A stretch of DNA of 36,722 nucleotides from Gammaproteobacteria bacterium (GCA_020849475.1 JADLGE010000091.1:1-36722), one strand, 5' to 3'. Counted from the first letter of the stretch, positions 25,427 to 34,336 are shown. Numbers and translations are program-made. Notes: generated from the sequence alone by a model not told the origin.

Positions 25427-26980
25427 TCAGGACGACCACTGGTAACTCCAGGTTTCGCTGATGGCGTTTTCGCCGACCTTGAGAAAGCAACGCAATTCCG
25501 ACGGCTCTTCGTCGGTCACCGACAGATCGAACGACACGCGCCAGCCGCCGCTGACGTCGTTGTAGTGGGTCAGGATGTTCAACACCGCACCGCGCGAAGC
25601 AGACACGATGGCGTCGGGTTGCGCATCCATGGACTTGGGCATGCTGCCGCCGACGAAGTCGAGCACGATGTGGGTGCCGCCGTCTTCGGCGGCGCTGCGC
25701 CCGATGCGGGTCGCGACCACCTGCGCCGGGCGCGGCTCGACGCCCGACGGCGCATCGGCGCACCAGTGCAGTCGATAGGTGAACTGCCACTCGCGCTTTT
25801 CGAGCAAGGGTTCTTCCGGGCGCCAGAACGCCACCAGGTTGTCATTGCTCTCGCGATCAGTGGGGATTTCGATCAGCATCACCGAGCCCGGGCCCCAATC
25901 CCCCACCGGCTCCACCCACACACTGGGGCGACGCTCGTAGTGCGCTTCGAGATCCTGGTAATTGGCGAAATCGCGATCACGCTGCATGAGGCCGAAGCCC
26001 TTGGGATTGTGATCGACGAACGACGAAATGCGCAGACGTTCAGGGTTGACCACCGGCCGCCACAGCCACTCACCGGCGCCGGTCAAGACCATGAGTCCAT
26101 CGGAATCGTGCACCGCCGGACGGAAGTCATCGACGCCGACGCGATCATTGGCGGCAAAGAAGAACATGCTGGTCAGGGGCGCGAGACCGACGGTGGTCAT
26201 GGTGGTGCGCGGGAAGAGGGTCATGTTCACATCGACGATGGTGTCGACGCCCGGACGGATGGTGAAGGTATAGGCGCCGGTCAGGCTCGGGCCGTCGAGC
26301 AGGGCGTGCACCACGATGCTGTGGGTGTCGGCCGGGCGCTCGATGTAGAACTCGCGAAAGATCGGAAACTCTTCGTTGTCATTGGTGGCGGTGCCGACCG
26401 CGATGCCGCGCGCCGACATGCCGTAGCGCATGCCGCGCCCCAAGGCGCGGAAATAGCTCGCGCCCAAAAAAGAAATCAGCTCGTCGAGATAGTCGGGCGT
26501 GTTGAGCGCGGTGTGGATGCGGAAACCGGCATAGCCCAAGGTCTCCGGCAGAGGCGCGGGGCCGAGGTCGGTGTCGCCATATTCGAACAGCGCCGGCGAG
26601 TATTGAATCTCGCTGGCGTCGCCATCGACCACCGCGAAAATGCGCACCGGGTGGTTATAGTAGGAGCCGAGATGAAAAAACTGCGCGGTGAACTTGCCCT
26701 GGTCGGCCCACAAGGCCTGCTCGGGCAAAAAATGAATCTGGCGATATTGCTCGACCGACATGTCGGCCAGTACTTCGGGCAGCTTGGTGTCTGGCGCGCG
26801 AAACTCGTGGGTCGACAGAATGCGTGCCCGTTCGCGCAGACGCTCGACCGAAAACGGATGGCCGGCGCGCGTGGCCGGATCAGCCCACGGACGCTCGCGA
26901 TCGCTGCAGAATACCGCCAGGCCACTGGCCAGCATGAGGCGCAGCGCGTGACGACGCGAGAGGTGCAGTTGGTCAGTCAT
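25427..26980 (-). CDS. opgG/opgD: Periplasmic glucan biosynthesis protein, OpgG/OpgD (MdoG) family, with a Tat-type signal
   Basis: A 517-residue periplasmic protein of the MdoG family, needed with OpgH to make or branch osmoregulated periplasmic glucans. Family blocks include FSVERLRERARILS, YRQIHFLPEQALW, FHLGSYYNHPVRIF, FEYGDTDLGPAP, GAVLNILTHYN and the C-terminal FDLSVTDEEPSELRCFLKVG. The N-terminus SRRHALRLMLASGLAV has twin arginines before a hydrophobic stretch, a Tat signal as in OpgD, whereas E. coli OpgG is Sec-exported. ATG 26980 is chosen because the signal begins there; TTG codons at 27025-27028 would extend it by 16 residues. It is first in the operon with opgH and diverges from acvB over 57 bases. 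Which paralogue it is cannot be fixed without phylogeny. Confidence 0.92.
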   Translation of the reverse strand: MTDQLHLSRRHALRLMLASGLAVFCSDRERPWADPATRAGHPFSVERLRERARILSTHEFRAPDTKLPEVLADMSVEQYRQIHFLPEQALWADQGKFTAQFFHLGSYYNHPVRIFAVVDGDASEIQYSPALFEYGDTDLGPAPLPETLGYAGFRIHTALNTPDYLDELISFLGASYFRALGRGMRYGMSARGIAVGTATNDNEEFPIFREFYIERPADTHSIVVHALLDGPSLTGAYTFTIRPGVDTIVDVNMTLFPRTTMTTVGLAPLTSMFFFAANDRVGVDDFRPAVHDSDGLMVLTGAGEWLWRPVVNPERLRISSFVDHNPKGFGLMQRDRDFANYQDLEAHYERRPSVWVEPVGDWGPGSVMLIEIPTDRESNDNLVAFWRPEEPLLEKREWQFTYRLHWCADAPSGVEPRPAQVVATRIGRSAAEDGGTHIVLDFVGGSMPKSMDAQPDAIVSASRGAVLNILTHYNDVSGGWRVSFDLSVTDEEPSELRCFLKVGENAISETWSYQWSS

Positions 26981-27037
26981 TAAGCCGAATGGAACAGGAT
27001 GAGTGAAGCGCGTTTTGCGTCGCAACAATGACCTTTT
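26981..27037. promoter_or_regulatory. 57-bp divergent promoter region of opgG/opgD-opgH and acvB-mprF
   Basis: Only 57 bases separate two divergent envelope operons, so both promoters must lie here or inside the opposite gene's 5' end. I see no convincing -35/-10 pair or strong ribosome-binding site in either direction. Shared regulation is inferred from geometry alone. Confidence 0.4.
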
Positions 27038-28345
27038 GTGCAGTCATCCGTCAAGGCCCGAGCATTGAAAAATTTCCCGCTCAAGATTGCAACGCTATTG
27101 ATGCTGTTGATCGGCGCCGCTCTGCTCGAGATCAGTTTGAAGGCATCGCTGCGCGACGCTGACTCGCCATGGCCGGGCGCCATGCTGCATGTGACCGACA
27201 CGCCGGCCAAAGGCGTGGTGGTGCTGCTCGGCGCGGCGCCGACCAGCGCGCGCGTCGACGCTTACGCGGCGCGTTTGACCGAACTCTCCTACGCGGTGCT
27301 CGCCATGCGCGCGGCGCCCACCCGTGTCGCGACGTTCGATGCGCTCGCGGAGCAGCTGGCGGCGCGCGTCGGCGCGGCCGAACGCCCGCCCGTGCTGGTG
27401 GCGCTCGGCGCGCAGGCCGCTCGCGATGCCGCGGCGCTGCGTGCGGGCGGTGCACGTCTGCACGCACTGGTCAGCCTCGACGCCTGCCCACTGCCTGACA
27501 CGCCGCCCGCGGCCGGCGCGACGCCGGTGTCTTCACCCTGGTATGCCTTTCAACACCAGCGCGCCGACTGCGATGCACGGCAGCTCGAAGCGGCTCTGGC
27601 GGCGCAGGCCAATACTCATCTCACCTGGCTGGCGGCGGCTGCCCACGCAGACCACGCCATCGCGCCGGAGTTCGGCGCGTTGCTGCAGTGGCTCGACCCA
27701 TCGATAGCGGGGCAGGGCCAGGCGAGCGCGCGTATGCGTGGCATTCCCTTGATCGAGATGCCGGTGGCGAACGCGCGGCGCGCGGTGATTTTCCTGAGTG
27801 GCGATGGCGGCTGGGCAGCGCTCGATCGCGGTGTCGCGGCGGCGCTCAACGATGTCGGCCTCGCGGTGCTGGGCTGGGATACCTTGAGCTACTTCTGGCA
27901 GGCGCGCAGTCCGGCCGTGCTGGCGCGCGATCTCGAGCGGGTGATCGATGAATTCCGCAGCCGCTGGCGTCTCGAGCAGGTGGTGGTGGCGGGCTATTCG
28001 TTCGGCGCCAGCAGCGTGCCGTTCGCGGTCAATGGCCTGTCGGCGGCGGCGCGCGCGATGATTGAGAAAGTGGTGCTGCTGGGGCCGACCGCGACCACCA
28101 GTTTCGAATTCCGTCTCACCCAATGGCTGGGCAGCGATGCGCATGACAGCGCCGCGGTCGCGCCGGAGATCGCGAAGCTCGCGCCCCTGGCGGTGTGGTG
28201 CGTGCACGGCGCCAAGGACCAGGAAGCCCATTGTCCACCCTTGGCGCCACCCTCACGGGTGGTGACCTTGCCGGGCGATCATCATTTCAACGATGACTAC
28301 AGCGCGCTTGCGCGCGTGATCGCCACGCCGCCGCTCGCGCATTGA
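27038..28345 (+). CDS. acvB: AcvB/VirJ-family periplasmic hydrolase (probable aminoacyl-phosphatidylglycerol hydrolase)
   Basis: A 435-residue alpha/beta-hydrolase of the AcvB/VirJ family. An N-terminal signal/anchor helix (about 13-31) directs it to the periplasm. An N-terminal half (about 45-225) looks like a degenerate hydrolase domain. The C-terminal VirJ-like domain starts IEMPVANARRAVIFLSGDGGWA and has the nucleophile elbow GYSFG (Ser321), Asp394 and a terminal His (GDHHF, 415-416). Characterised relatives are Agrobacterium AcvB and P. aeruginosa PA0919, which hydrolyse lysyl- or alanyl-PG made by the co-encoded MprF. mprF lies 90 bases downstream on the same strand, supporting that role here. 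GTG 27038 is the likely start; TTG 27065 is possible. Confidence 0.87.
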   Translation: MQSSVKARALKNFPLKIATLLMLLIGAALLEISLKASLRDADSPWPGAMLHVTDTPAKGVVVLLGAAPTSARVDAYAARLTELSYAVLAMRAAPTRVATFDALAEQLAARVGAAERPPVLVALGAQAARDAAALRAGGARLHALVSLDACPLPDTPPAAGATPVSSPWYAFQHQRADCDARQLEAALAAQANTHLTWLAAAAHADHAIAPEFGALLQWLDPSIAGQGQASARMRGIPLIEMPVANARRAVIFLSGDGGWAALDRGVAAALNDVGLAVLGWDTLSYFWQARSPAVLARDLERVIDEFRSRWRLEQVVVAGYSFGASSVPFAVNGLSAAARAMIEKVVLLGPTATTSFEFRLTQWLGSDAHDSAAVAPEIAKLAPLAVWCVHGAKDQEAHCPPLAPPSRVVTLPGDHHFNDDYSALARVIATPPLAH

Positions 28346-28435
28346 GCCGCGGGCGCTACCATGCCGGTGCGCGTACGCGCGGGAACTCGCTGCGCTTGGC
28401 GGGTCGATAGTGGTTTTGCTTTCTCGGGAGTGACG

Positions 28436-31030
28436 ATGACGGATATTCAGGCGCCGGCGCCGGGCGAGAGCCCTGCCACGCGCGACGACGACGCGCCCGA
28501 CCGTGTGCGCAACGGACTGCTGGTGGCCTTGGCCTGCGCGCTGGCTGTGCTGGTGCTGCATGCGTTGTCGGGACTGTTGGCCGAGGTGCACTACCAGGAC
28601 GTTGTCGATGAGATCGCCGCCATGCCGTCGTCGCGCCTGCTGTGGGCGGTGCTCGCCACCGCGGCCAGCTACCTGGCGCTGACCGGATACGACAGCTCGG
28701 CGCTGCGCTATGCCGGCGCGACGGTCGGTCGCGGCACGGTGATGCTGACCGCCTTCATCGCCTATGCGCTCAGCAATACCGTCGGACTCGGCGTGCTGAC
28801 GGGGGGCGCGGTGCGCCTGCGCTTGTATTCCGCGGCGGGCGTTGAAGCGCAGCAAGTCGCGCAGGCGGTGGGTTTCAATGCCGTCGCTTTCGGCGTCGGC
28901 ATGACGACTTTCGGCGCCATGGGCCTCGCCTGGGGTGCGCCGGCGCTGGCCACCACGCTCGGTGTACCGGCGCTGCTGCTCGAAGGCGCCGCCGCGCTGA
29001 CCTTGGCCGGCATGCTGGCCTTCGTGCTGCTGTGTCGCCAGCGTCGCAGCGTCATGATTCATCGGCACTGGCAGCTCGAGCTGCCGCCCGCAGGCCTGGT
29101 GCTGCGGCAGCTGCTGATCTCGGGATTCGATCTGGCCTTCGCCGCCGCCGCGCTGTGGTGTCTGCTGCCGGACGGTGCGGTGCCCCTGCCGAGCTTCGTG
29201 GCGTACTACGTGGTCGGCATCGCGCTCGGCGTGTTGAGTCACGTGCCCGGCGGACTCGGTGTGTTCGAAGCGGTCATCCTTTTGGCCTGCGCCGGACGCG
29301 TACCGGCCGAGCAGGTGGCGGGCGCGCTGGTCATCTATCGCGTCATCTACTACTTGCTGCCCCTGGCGGTGGCGGTGTTGATGCTGGCCGCCTATGAACT
29401 GCGCAGCGGCGCCGCCGCGCCGTTCGCACGCGCCGCGGTGCGCATGCTGCCGGCAGTGCTGGCGAGCGTGACGGTGATGACCGGCGTGGCGCTGTTGATG
29501 TCCGGCATGACGCCGCTCGCCGACGATGTCGCCGAGTTGCAGGCCTTACACGTGCCGCTGCCGCTGGTCGAAGCCGCGCACCTGTTCGGCAGCATCGTGG
29601 GGCTGGCCTTGCTGTTCATCGCGCGCGGCCTGTTTCACCGCCTCGACGCGGCGTGGTGGGCGGCGCTGGTGCTGGTGCTGGTGGCCGGCGTGCTGGCCGT
29701 GCCCAAGGGTGTGAACATCGGCGAGGCGCTGGCGTTGCTGGTGTGCGCTTCGTTGCTGGTGGTCACGCGTCGCCAGTTCGAGCGGCGTTCGAGTCTCTTC
29801 GAGCAAAGTTTCGAGCCGCTGTGGTGGTTGTGCGTGGCGACTGTGCTCGGCGTCAGCCTGTGGATGCTGCTGTTCGCCTATCAAGACGTCGAATACGCCC
29901 ATGAGCTGTGGTGGCAGTTTGAGTTCGACGCCCATGCGCCGCGCTCGCTGCGCGCGCTGATGGCGGTGGCGGTGATTGCTCTCGCGCTGGCGCTCGGCCA
30001 GTTGTTTCGCGTCGCGCGTCTCGGCGTCGGCGGCAGTACGGCCGCCGATCTCAATCGCGCGCTGGCGGTGCTGGAGCGCCAGAGCAGCGCCGACGCCTAT
30101 CTCGCCTTGATGGGCGACAAGCAGTTCTTGTTCTCCGATTCGGGCGAGGCTTTCATCATGTATGGCCAGCGCGGCCGTTCGTGGATAGCGCTGTTCGACC
30201 CGGTCGGCCCACAGCGTGAATGGGCAGAGCTGGTGTGGCGTTTCAAAGAGATGGCCCATGCGCGTGGCGGCCGCGCGGCGTTCTATCAGGTGCGCCCGCA
30301 GACCTTGCCGATTTATCTCGATGCGGGGCTGCGCGTCTACAAGCTCGGTGAGGAAGCACATGTGCCCTTGGCCGAGTTCAGTCTCAAGGGACCGCGCCGC
30401 GCCAACCTGCGGCACGGCGTCAATCGCGCCGAGCGCGAAGGCCTGACTTTCGAAGTCATTCCGTGTGAACAGGTGCCGCACTGGTTGCCGGCATTGCGCG
30501 TGGTGTCCGACGCTTGGTTGAACGAACACGACACCCAGGAGAAGGGCTTCTCGCTCGGCGCCTTCGACGAAGCCTATCTCGCGCGGCAAAGCGTGGCGGT
30601 GGTCAAACGTGGCGAGCAGCTGGTGGCCTTCGCCAGTCTTCTGCATTCACCGCAGAACAGTGAAGCGACGCTCGACCTCATGCGTCATCTGCCCGACGCG
30701 CCGAATGGCACCATGGATTTCCTGTTCGTGCGCCTGTTGCTGCACTTCCAGGCGCAAGGCTTCGAGCGCTTTGGTCTCGGCATGGCGCCGATGTCGGGCA
30801 TGATTGCCCATCCCCTCGCCACGCGCTGGCACCGTCTCGGGCGCCTGGTGTTTGAACACGGCGAGCGCTTCTACAACTTCCGTGGCCTGCGCAGTTTCAA
30901 GGACAAGTTCGAACCGGTGTGGGAACCGCGTTACCTGGCCGCGCCCGGCGGCATCGCGCCCTTGCTGGCCTTGACCGATACCGCCGCGCTGATCAGCGGC
31001 GGCCTGCGCGGCATCATCAGCAAGGGCTAG
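28436..31030 (+). CDS. mprF: Bifunctional aminoacyl-phosphatidylglycerol synthase/flippase MprF
   Basis: MprF transfers an amino acid from aminoacyl-tRNA to phosphatidylglycerol and flips the product, lowering surface negative charge and raising resistance to cationic peptides. The 864-residue protein has about 14 hydrophobic helices in its first 560 residues, including the flippase-type GGAVRLRLYSAAGV and SHVPGGLGVFEAVIL segments. The cytosolic C-terminal DUF2156 synthase domain (about 575-845) has DKQFLFSDSGEAFIMYGQRG, RRANLRHGVNRAEREG, TMDFLFVRLL, and YNFRGLRSFKDKFEPVWEPRYL. ATG 28436 follows GGGAG; an earlier frame opening at 28361 lies in the gap after acvB. Whether it charges lysine or alanine is not evident. 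It is in an operon with acvB. Confidence 0.95.
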   Translation: MTDIQAPAPGESPATRDDDAPDRVRNGLLVALACALAVLVLHALSGLLAEVHYQDVVDEIAAMPSSRLLWAVLATAASYLALTGYDSSALRYAGATVGRGTVMLTAFIAYALSNTVGLGVLTGGAVRLRLYSAAGVEAQQVAQAVGFNAVAFGVGMTTFGAMGLAWGAPALATTLGVPALLLEGAAALTLAGMLAFVLLCRQRRSVMIHRHWQLELPPAGLVLRQLLISGFDLAFAAAALWCLLPDGAVPLPSFVAYYVVGIALGVLSHVPGGLGVFEAVILLACAGRVPAEQVAGALVIYRVIYYLLPLAVAVLMLAAYELRSGAAAPFARAAVRMLPAVLASVTVMTGVALLMSGMTPLADDVAELQALHVPLPLVEAAHLFGSIVGLALLFIARGLFHRLDAAWWAALVLVLVAGVLAVPKGVNIGEALALLVCASLLVVTRRQFERRSSLFEQSFEPLWWLCVATVLGVSLWMLLFAYQDVEYAHELWWQFEFDAHAPRSLRALMAVAVIALALALGQLFRVARLGVGGSTAADLNRALAVLERQSSADAYLALMGDKQFLFSDSGEAFIMYGQRGRSWIALFDPVGPQREWAELVWRFKEMAHARGGRAAFYQVRPQTLPIYLDAGLRVYKLGEEAHVPLAEFSLKGPRRANLRHGVNRAEREGLTFEVIPCEQVPHWLPALRVVSDAWLNEHDTQEKGFSLGAFDEAYLARQSVAVVKRGEQLVAFASLLHSPQNSEATLDLMRHLPDAPNGTMDFLFVRLLLHFQAQGFERFGLGMAPMSGMIAHPLATRWHRLGRLVFEHGERFYNFRGLRSFKDKFEPVWEPRYLAAPGGIAPLLALTDTAALISGGLRGIISKG

Positions 31031-31042
31031 CTCTGGCGTCGC

Positions 31043-31642
31043 TCACTGGCGCCGCGGCGATTGGCGTTTCCATAGATACACGAGGCCGGCGCCCGCCAGG
31101 CCGCCGAGGTGCGCGAAGTGCGCCACGCCGTTGACGCTGCCGGTCACGCCGAGCAGCAGTTCAATCGCTGCATAGACCGCCACGAAGGTGCGCGCCGGCA
31201 GCGGAATGGGTGGAATCAACAGCACGATGCGCCGCTCTGGAAACAGCAGCGCGAAGGTCAGCAGCAGGCCGAACACTCCGGCGGACGCGCCGACCACTGG
31301 CGCATTGCTGTGGGTGAGCGCGGCGCCGACCACGATCTGCGCCAGTGCGCCGGTCACCACGCTGGTGAAATAGACTTCGGCCATGCCGCGCGCGCCCCAG
31401 CGGTATTCCACCGCGGGCCCGAACATATACAGCGCGAACATGTTGAGGCCGAGATGGGTGAGGCTGCCGTGCAGAAAGCTGTAGCTGACCAATTGCCAGA
31501 ATGTCGCGAGAGTCGGCGAACCGCCGGCCAGCCAGTCGCTGGGCCACAGTGCGAACCACGCGAGCATGCCCTGGCCGAGCAGGATCTGCAGCACGAAGGC
31601 GCCGATGTTGATTTGCAGCAGGGTGCGTGTGAACACGGGCAT
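31043..31642 (-). CDS. Rhomboid-family intramembrane serine protease
   Basis: A 199-residue polytopic protein with six predicted helices, the size of a minimal bacterial rhomboid. Signatures are HGSLTHLGLNMFALYMFG with the oxyanion Asn67, GASAGVFGLL with catalytic Ser120, and the last helix AHFAHLGGLAGAG with the partner His178. It cleaves transmembrane substrates in the inner membrane; targets are unknown. ATG 31642 is chosen because homology starts there; the open frame to 31714 gives a non-membrane extension. Its stop is 12 bases from the convergent mprF stop. The GT39-like gene lies 78 bases upstream on the same strand, so the two could be co-transcribed. Confidence 0.93.
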   Translation of the reverse strand: MPVFTRTLLQINIGAFVLQILLGQGMLAWFALWPSDWLAGGSPTLATFWQLVSYSFLHGSLTHLGLNMFALYMFGPAVEYRWGARGMAEVYFTSVVTGALAQIVVGAALTHSNAPVVGASAGVFGLLLTFALLFPERRIVLLIPPIPLPARTFVAVYAAIELLLGVTGSVNGVAHFAHLGGLAGAGLVYLWKRQSPRRQ

Positions 31643-31720
31643 GGGCGGGACTCTAGGGTTGGCCGGTGAGCATTGTGTCGAGACCGTCGCGGGCCTCGCG
31701 GGTTGCATGGGCATGGGTGT

Positions 31721-33253
31721 TCATGGCGTGCGCGGCGTATCACGCAGGCGTGCGAGCAGGGCAGCGGGTTGCCCGGGCATGAGCGGATTCTGATAGACCG
31801 CGAGCACGTCCAGCCACGGCTTCAGGCGATGGTAGGGGTAGTAGTATTGCGGGAAGCTCGGACTCGCGCCCATCATCATGAACAGGTATCGGCAGCGACC
31901 CTTGGCGAGACGCGCGCGCTGTTCTTCGTCGCCAAGTTGAAACGGCGGCAAGCCATCGACCATGCGTCCACTGTAGAGCGCCACCACCGACGGTTTGATG
32001 GCGAGCAGGCAAGCGTCGCGTGGCAGGTCCTGACGCTGGCCGATGGCATGCAGCGCTTCGGTGATGGCGCGTTGATAGCCAAGCGTCGGAAAGGCCGCGG
32101 CCGGATTCGGATCGAACCACGCGCTGCTGCGCGTGTAAGGTCGCAGGCCCGGGTCGGCCGGCGGTGTCGCGAGACGCTCGGCCACCAGCAGCGCGAACGG
32201 TGCGTTGGCAGCCAGGGCCAATAACAGCGGCAGCGCCGCCGCCAGGCGCGGCTCGACCCACGGCATCAAGCTGCGCGCCGCCAGCACCGCGTAGACCAGT
32301 GCGAATGGCAGCAACGGATAACACATGCGTTCGTACTCGGCCGGGTAAGGCCACACCACCATCAGCGTGAGATAGGCCAGCACCGACAACGCATCGAACG
32401 CCCACCCACGCAGACGCAGCGCGAGACCACACAGCGCGGCGGCCGCGAGCGCCGCCGGCAGCGCGACAACCAAGCCTGCCTGGCCGGCGTCACCAAACAC
32501 ACCGCGCCACGCGCCCGGCACCGCGCTGAGGTTCTCGAGCAGGCGCGCCTGCGGACCATGGCGCTGGTAGAGTTCGATGAGCGCGTACAGGTAGCGCGCG
32601 TTGCCGCTGTGGGTAAAGGCGAGATAGAGCAGCGGCAGCAAGGTCACGGCCGCTGCCAGCCAGGCGCGCGGCGGGCGCTTGATGGCGAGCCACAACCACA
32701 GCGACGCGATCAGGGTCAGGCCAAAGCTGCGCGTCAGGTAGGCAGCGCCGACCGCGACAGCCGCCAGCAGCAGCGCGCGTGTATCGGTCTGTGCTTTCGC
32801 CAGCAACAGCGCGGCGCTGGCCCAGCACAGGAGATACAGATGCTCGCTGTGCAGTTCCAGACCTTCGAGCAACACGATGCGCGTGACCGCGCACAGCGTG
32901 ACGATGGCCAGCGCCTCGCCGCGGCGGAGCGTCATGGCGCGCGCGAGGGCGTAGACCGCCGCACCGGCCAGCATGACCAGCACGGCGGTGACGAGATGCG
33001 CGGCGGCCAGCGACGTACCGCCGCCGCTCACGGCCAGCAGCCACGGATAGAGCGGTGGATAGACGCTGTGCGCGGCGAACTCGGCCGCCGCGGCGTGGGC
33101 CGTGCCATAGGGCGAATAGTGGTTGGCGGTCAGGAAATAGACCGCATTGTCGCCGCCGAAATCAGCGAGCAAGGTGCCGCTGCCCGCCCACCACAGCGTG
33201 AATAACAGCAGCAGCGCGGTGATGGCGACGAACAAAATTCGAGAGACGCGCAA
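31721..33253 (-). CDS. GT39/ArnT-like membrane glycosyltransferase, probable TTG start
   Basis: A membrane protein of about 510 residues. Hydrophobic helices cover most of the first 400 residues, starting RILFVAITALLLLFTLWW, followed by the acidic loop LADFGGDNAVYF (Asp31/Asp35) that resembles the conserved D/E loop of polyprenol-phosphate-dependent GT39 enzymes. LHSEHLYL, WPYPAEYERMCYPLLPF and a soluble C-terminal tail (LGDEEQRARLAKGRCRYLFMMMG) follow. No ATG or GTG fits the start: the best in-frame candidates are TTG 33253 and TTG 33235, while an AGGAGG lies at 33277-33282, too far for ideal spacing. The frame continues another 1.2 kb opposite the 33458-34336 gene, but that part is non-coding. 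Sugar donor and acceptor are unknown. Confidence 0.72.
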   Translation of the reverse strand: MRVSRILFVAITALLLLFTLWWAGSGTLLADFGGDNAVYFLTANHYSPYGTAHAAAAEFAAHSVYPPLYPWLLAVSGGGTSLAAAHLVTAVLVMLAGAAVYALARAMTLRRGEALAIVTLCAVTRIVLLEGLELHSEHLYLLCWASAALLLAKAQTDTRALLLAAVAVGAAYLTRSFGLTLIASLWLWLAIKRPPRAWLAAAVTLLPLLYLAFTHSGNARYLYALIELYQRHGPQARLLENLSAVPGAWRGVFGDAGQAGLVVALPAALAAAALCGLALRLRGWAFDALSVLAYLTLMVVWPYPAEYERMCYPLLPFALVYAVLAARSLMPWVEPRLAAALPLLLALAANAPFALLVAERLATPPADPGLRPYTRSSAWFDPNPAAAFPTLGYQRAITEALHAIGQRQDLPRDACLLAIKPSVVALYSGRMVDGLPPFQLGDEEQRARLAKGRCRYLFMMMGASPSFPQYYYPYHRLKPWLDVLAVYQNPLMPGQPAALLARLRDTPRTP

Positions 33254-33457
33254 TGATGCTGCCGGCGCGGGCCAGGCCTCCTGGTGAAAGGCAGATGCGC
33301 GTAGCGCTGGCGCCGCGTGCGTGGCCAGTATAGCGGCACGCTGCGCGCCACGGCATCGCCAGCGGTGGTAAGGCTTGTCAGTGCGGCCGCAGCGGGTACT
33401 ATCCATGACCCACGCGCGCCGCGGGCGCGTCACTTCATCACAGCGGGGAACAGCACC

Positions 33458-34336
33458 ATGCGACTCGGTTATCTCGGTATCGGACTCATGGGCGCTCCGA
33501 TGGTGGAAAACCTGCTGGCCGATGGCCACGAGGTCACGGTGTGGAATCGCTCGCCGGGCAAGACCGCGGCCTTGCTGGCCAAGGGCGCCAGGCATGCCGA
33601 GAGCGCCGCCGATGCCGCCGCGGGCGGCGTGGTTCTGAGCTGCCTTGCCGACGATCACGCGCTGGACGCAGTGTTTGCCGACGGCAGCGTACTGCGCGCG
33701 CTGGGCGCGGGCGGTGTGCATGTCTCCATCAGCACGATTTCCGCAGCCTGTGCGACGCGACTTGCGCAAGATCACGCCGCCGCCGGCGTGCACTACGTGG
33801 CGGCGCCGATCATCGGCCGGCCCGATGCGGTGCGCGCCCGCGTGCCGTCGTTTCTGACCGCCGGCGATGCGGCCGCCAAGGCGCGCGTGGCGCCGGTGTT
33901 GGAAAAGCTCTCGCGTCGCATCTTCGATTTCGGCGCGACGCCGAGCGCCGCCAACGTCGCCAAGATCAACTTCAATTTCATGATAGCGACCACCATCGAA
34001 GCCTTGTCCGAGAGTTTCGCGGTGGTCGAGAAGCACGGCCTCGACGCCAAGCAGTTCTACGAGATGGTCATAGGCACGGCGTTTGGCTGCCCGATATTCG
34101 AGAACTACGGGCGCCAGTTGAGCCAGCACGGCTGGGACAATGTCGGTTTCAAGCTTGCGCTGGGCCTGAAGGATGTGCGTCTCGCCCAGAGCACCGCCGC
34201 CGATGTCGGCGCGCGCATACGCTTGGGCGAACTGCTCGAGGCGCGCTTCAGCGAAGCGGTCGCCCATGGTCATGGCGACAAGGACTGGACGGCGATTGCG
34301 CTCGATGTGCGCAAGGAAGTCGGCATTCCATCCTGA
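33458..34336 (+). CDS. NAD(P)-dependent 3-hydroxyisobutyrate-dehydrogenase-family oxidoreductase
   Basis: A 292-residue beta-hydroxyacid dehydrogenase. The N-terminal Rossmann motif is GIGLMG (7-12), with VWNRSP (28-33) favouring NADP. The substrate loop VAAPIIGRPDAVRA replaces the common APVSGG motif, and the catalytic Lys169 lies in SAANVAKINFNFM. The C-terminal helical domain includes GFKLALGLKDVRLA. ATG 33458 follows GGGGAA at a good distance. It diverges from the GT39-like gene over about 204 bases and precedes the DUF2461 gene by 61 bases. It keeps the catalytic Lys that the relative at 3710-4588 has lost. The natural substrate is uncertain (hydroxyisobutyrate, tartronate semialdehyde or a related hydroxyacid). 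Confidence 0.9.
   Translation: MRLGYLGIGLMGAPMVENLLADGHEVTVWNRSPGKTAALLAKGARHAESAADAAAGGVVLSCLADDHALDAVFADGSVLRALGAGGVHVSISTISAACATRLAQDHAAAGVHYVAAPIIGRPDAVRARVPSFLTAGDAAAKARVAPVLEKLSRRIFDFGATPSAANVAKINFNFMIATTIEALSESFAVVEKHGLDAKQFYEMVIGTAFGCPIFENYGRQLSQHGWDNVGFKLALGLKDVRLAQSTAADVGARIRLGELLEARFSEAVAHGHGDKDWTAIALDVRKEVGIPS

Noticed and set aside
23429..26983. Two long plus-strand open frames opposite opgH and the opgG/opgD-family gene
   Set aside because: The opposite strand encodes unmistakable glucan biosynthesis proteins; the antisense translations are low-complexity.
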